NCBI GenBank assembly: GCA_010279815.1 | Contig: QEOQ01000508.1 | Location: 5,803,169-5,859,660, forward strand | Direction: 5' to 3' | Length of the DNA: 56,492 nt | DNA from: Brachionus plicatilis | Taxonomy: Eukaryota > Rotifera > Eurotatoria > Ploima > Brachionidae | In this document: positions 56,401 through 56,492 of the stretch, piece after piece | Position numbering within the stretch: the first letter of the stretch is position 1 | How the letters are laid out: every line of letters begins with the position of its first letter | The notes under the pieces: model-generated | Databases searched by the model: none | The model's input: only the letters and a program-made list of their open reading frames with translations | Told to the model about the DNA's origin: nothing | Made by a program: the position numbers and the translations under genes

Positions 56401-56492
56401 ATGCCAAGAACAAACTTTAAAAATAAACCTGCTACCAATAAAAATACACTGAAGAGTCACTCCTTATCCAGGAGCAATCTGGATTTAGGAAA
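56401..56492 (+). CDS. Possible 5' end of a gene cut by the window edge
   Basis: An ATG at 56401 opens a frame to the window end (30 codons): MPRTNFKNKPATNKNTLKSH, SLSRSNLDLG. The composition (Asn, Lys, Ser, Pro, Thr) resembles a disordered N-terminus rather than noise. No family can be named from this length. Confidence 0.4.
   Translation, partial: MPRTNFKNKPATNKNTLKSHSLSRSNLDLG

Overview
The window is eukaryotic nuclear DNA from an animal: very AT-rich, spliced genes with many short introns (46-65 bp) beside a few long ones, and animal housekeeping genes (SCYL1, TRIP11/GMAP-210, CDC123-like, PIWI, MRPL28, TMEM177, EIF2B4, histone H4). A rotifer or another small AT-rich invertebrate would fit, but nothing here fixes the taxon. 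I rebuilt exon structures by hand from GT/AG sites, reading-frame continuity and remembered family sequences; no alignment was run.

Layout. 0-2.7 kb: decayed jockey-like LINE on the minus strand. 4.1-7.9 kb: SCYL1 (-). 10.8-18.2 kb: TRIP11/GMAP-210 golgin (-), with an inverted-repeat element in an intron. 20.3-21.8 kb: membrane-anchored dynamin-superfamily GTPase (+). 22.6-24.4 kb: large inverted-repeat element holding a LINE fragment. 24.9-25.9 kb: single-exon D123/CDC123-like gene (-). 27.2-34.3 kb: transposon-rich block with a hAT-like element that has an 8-bp target duplication, LINE tails, a BED-finger hAT transposase remnant, and a small EF-hand gene embedded in relics of a tandem duplication. 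35.5-39.1 kb: complete PIWI gene (+) with a GC-rich RGG head. 39.8-43.2 kb: broken LINE, 443-bp assembly gap and three copies of a short hAT-like MITE. 44.4-49.8 kb: tight same-strand cluster EIF2B4-TMEM177-MRPL28 (-). 50.4 kb: another hAT-like MITE. 51.6 kb: solitary histone H4 (+). 52.3-52.8 kb: small secreted Lys-rich protein gene (-). 55.3-56.2 kb: LINE reverse transcriptase remnant. 56.4 kb: possible start of another gene.

Functional themes. SCYL1 and GMAP-210 both act in Golgi/COPI trafficking and are adjacent. The CDC123-like protein and EIF2B4 both belong to eIF2 assembly and recycling. PIWI is the silencing factor expected to act on transposons like those that fill the intergenic DNA.

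Most notable observations: (1) most start codons have an unpaired 3' splice-acceptor-like sequence just upstream, suggesting spliced-leader trans-splicing, together with an operon-like cluster; (2) several hAT-like MITEs have interiors that iterate one short word, a different word in each; (3) a 264-bp insertion has its empty site preserved 3.5 kb away; (4) a weak TPP-riboswitch-like sequence lies in intergenic DNA.
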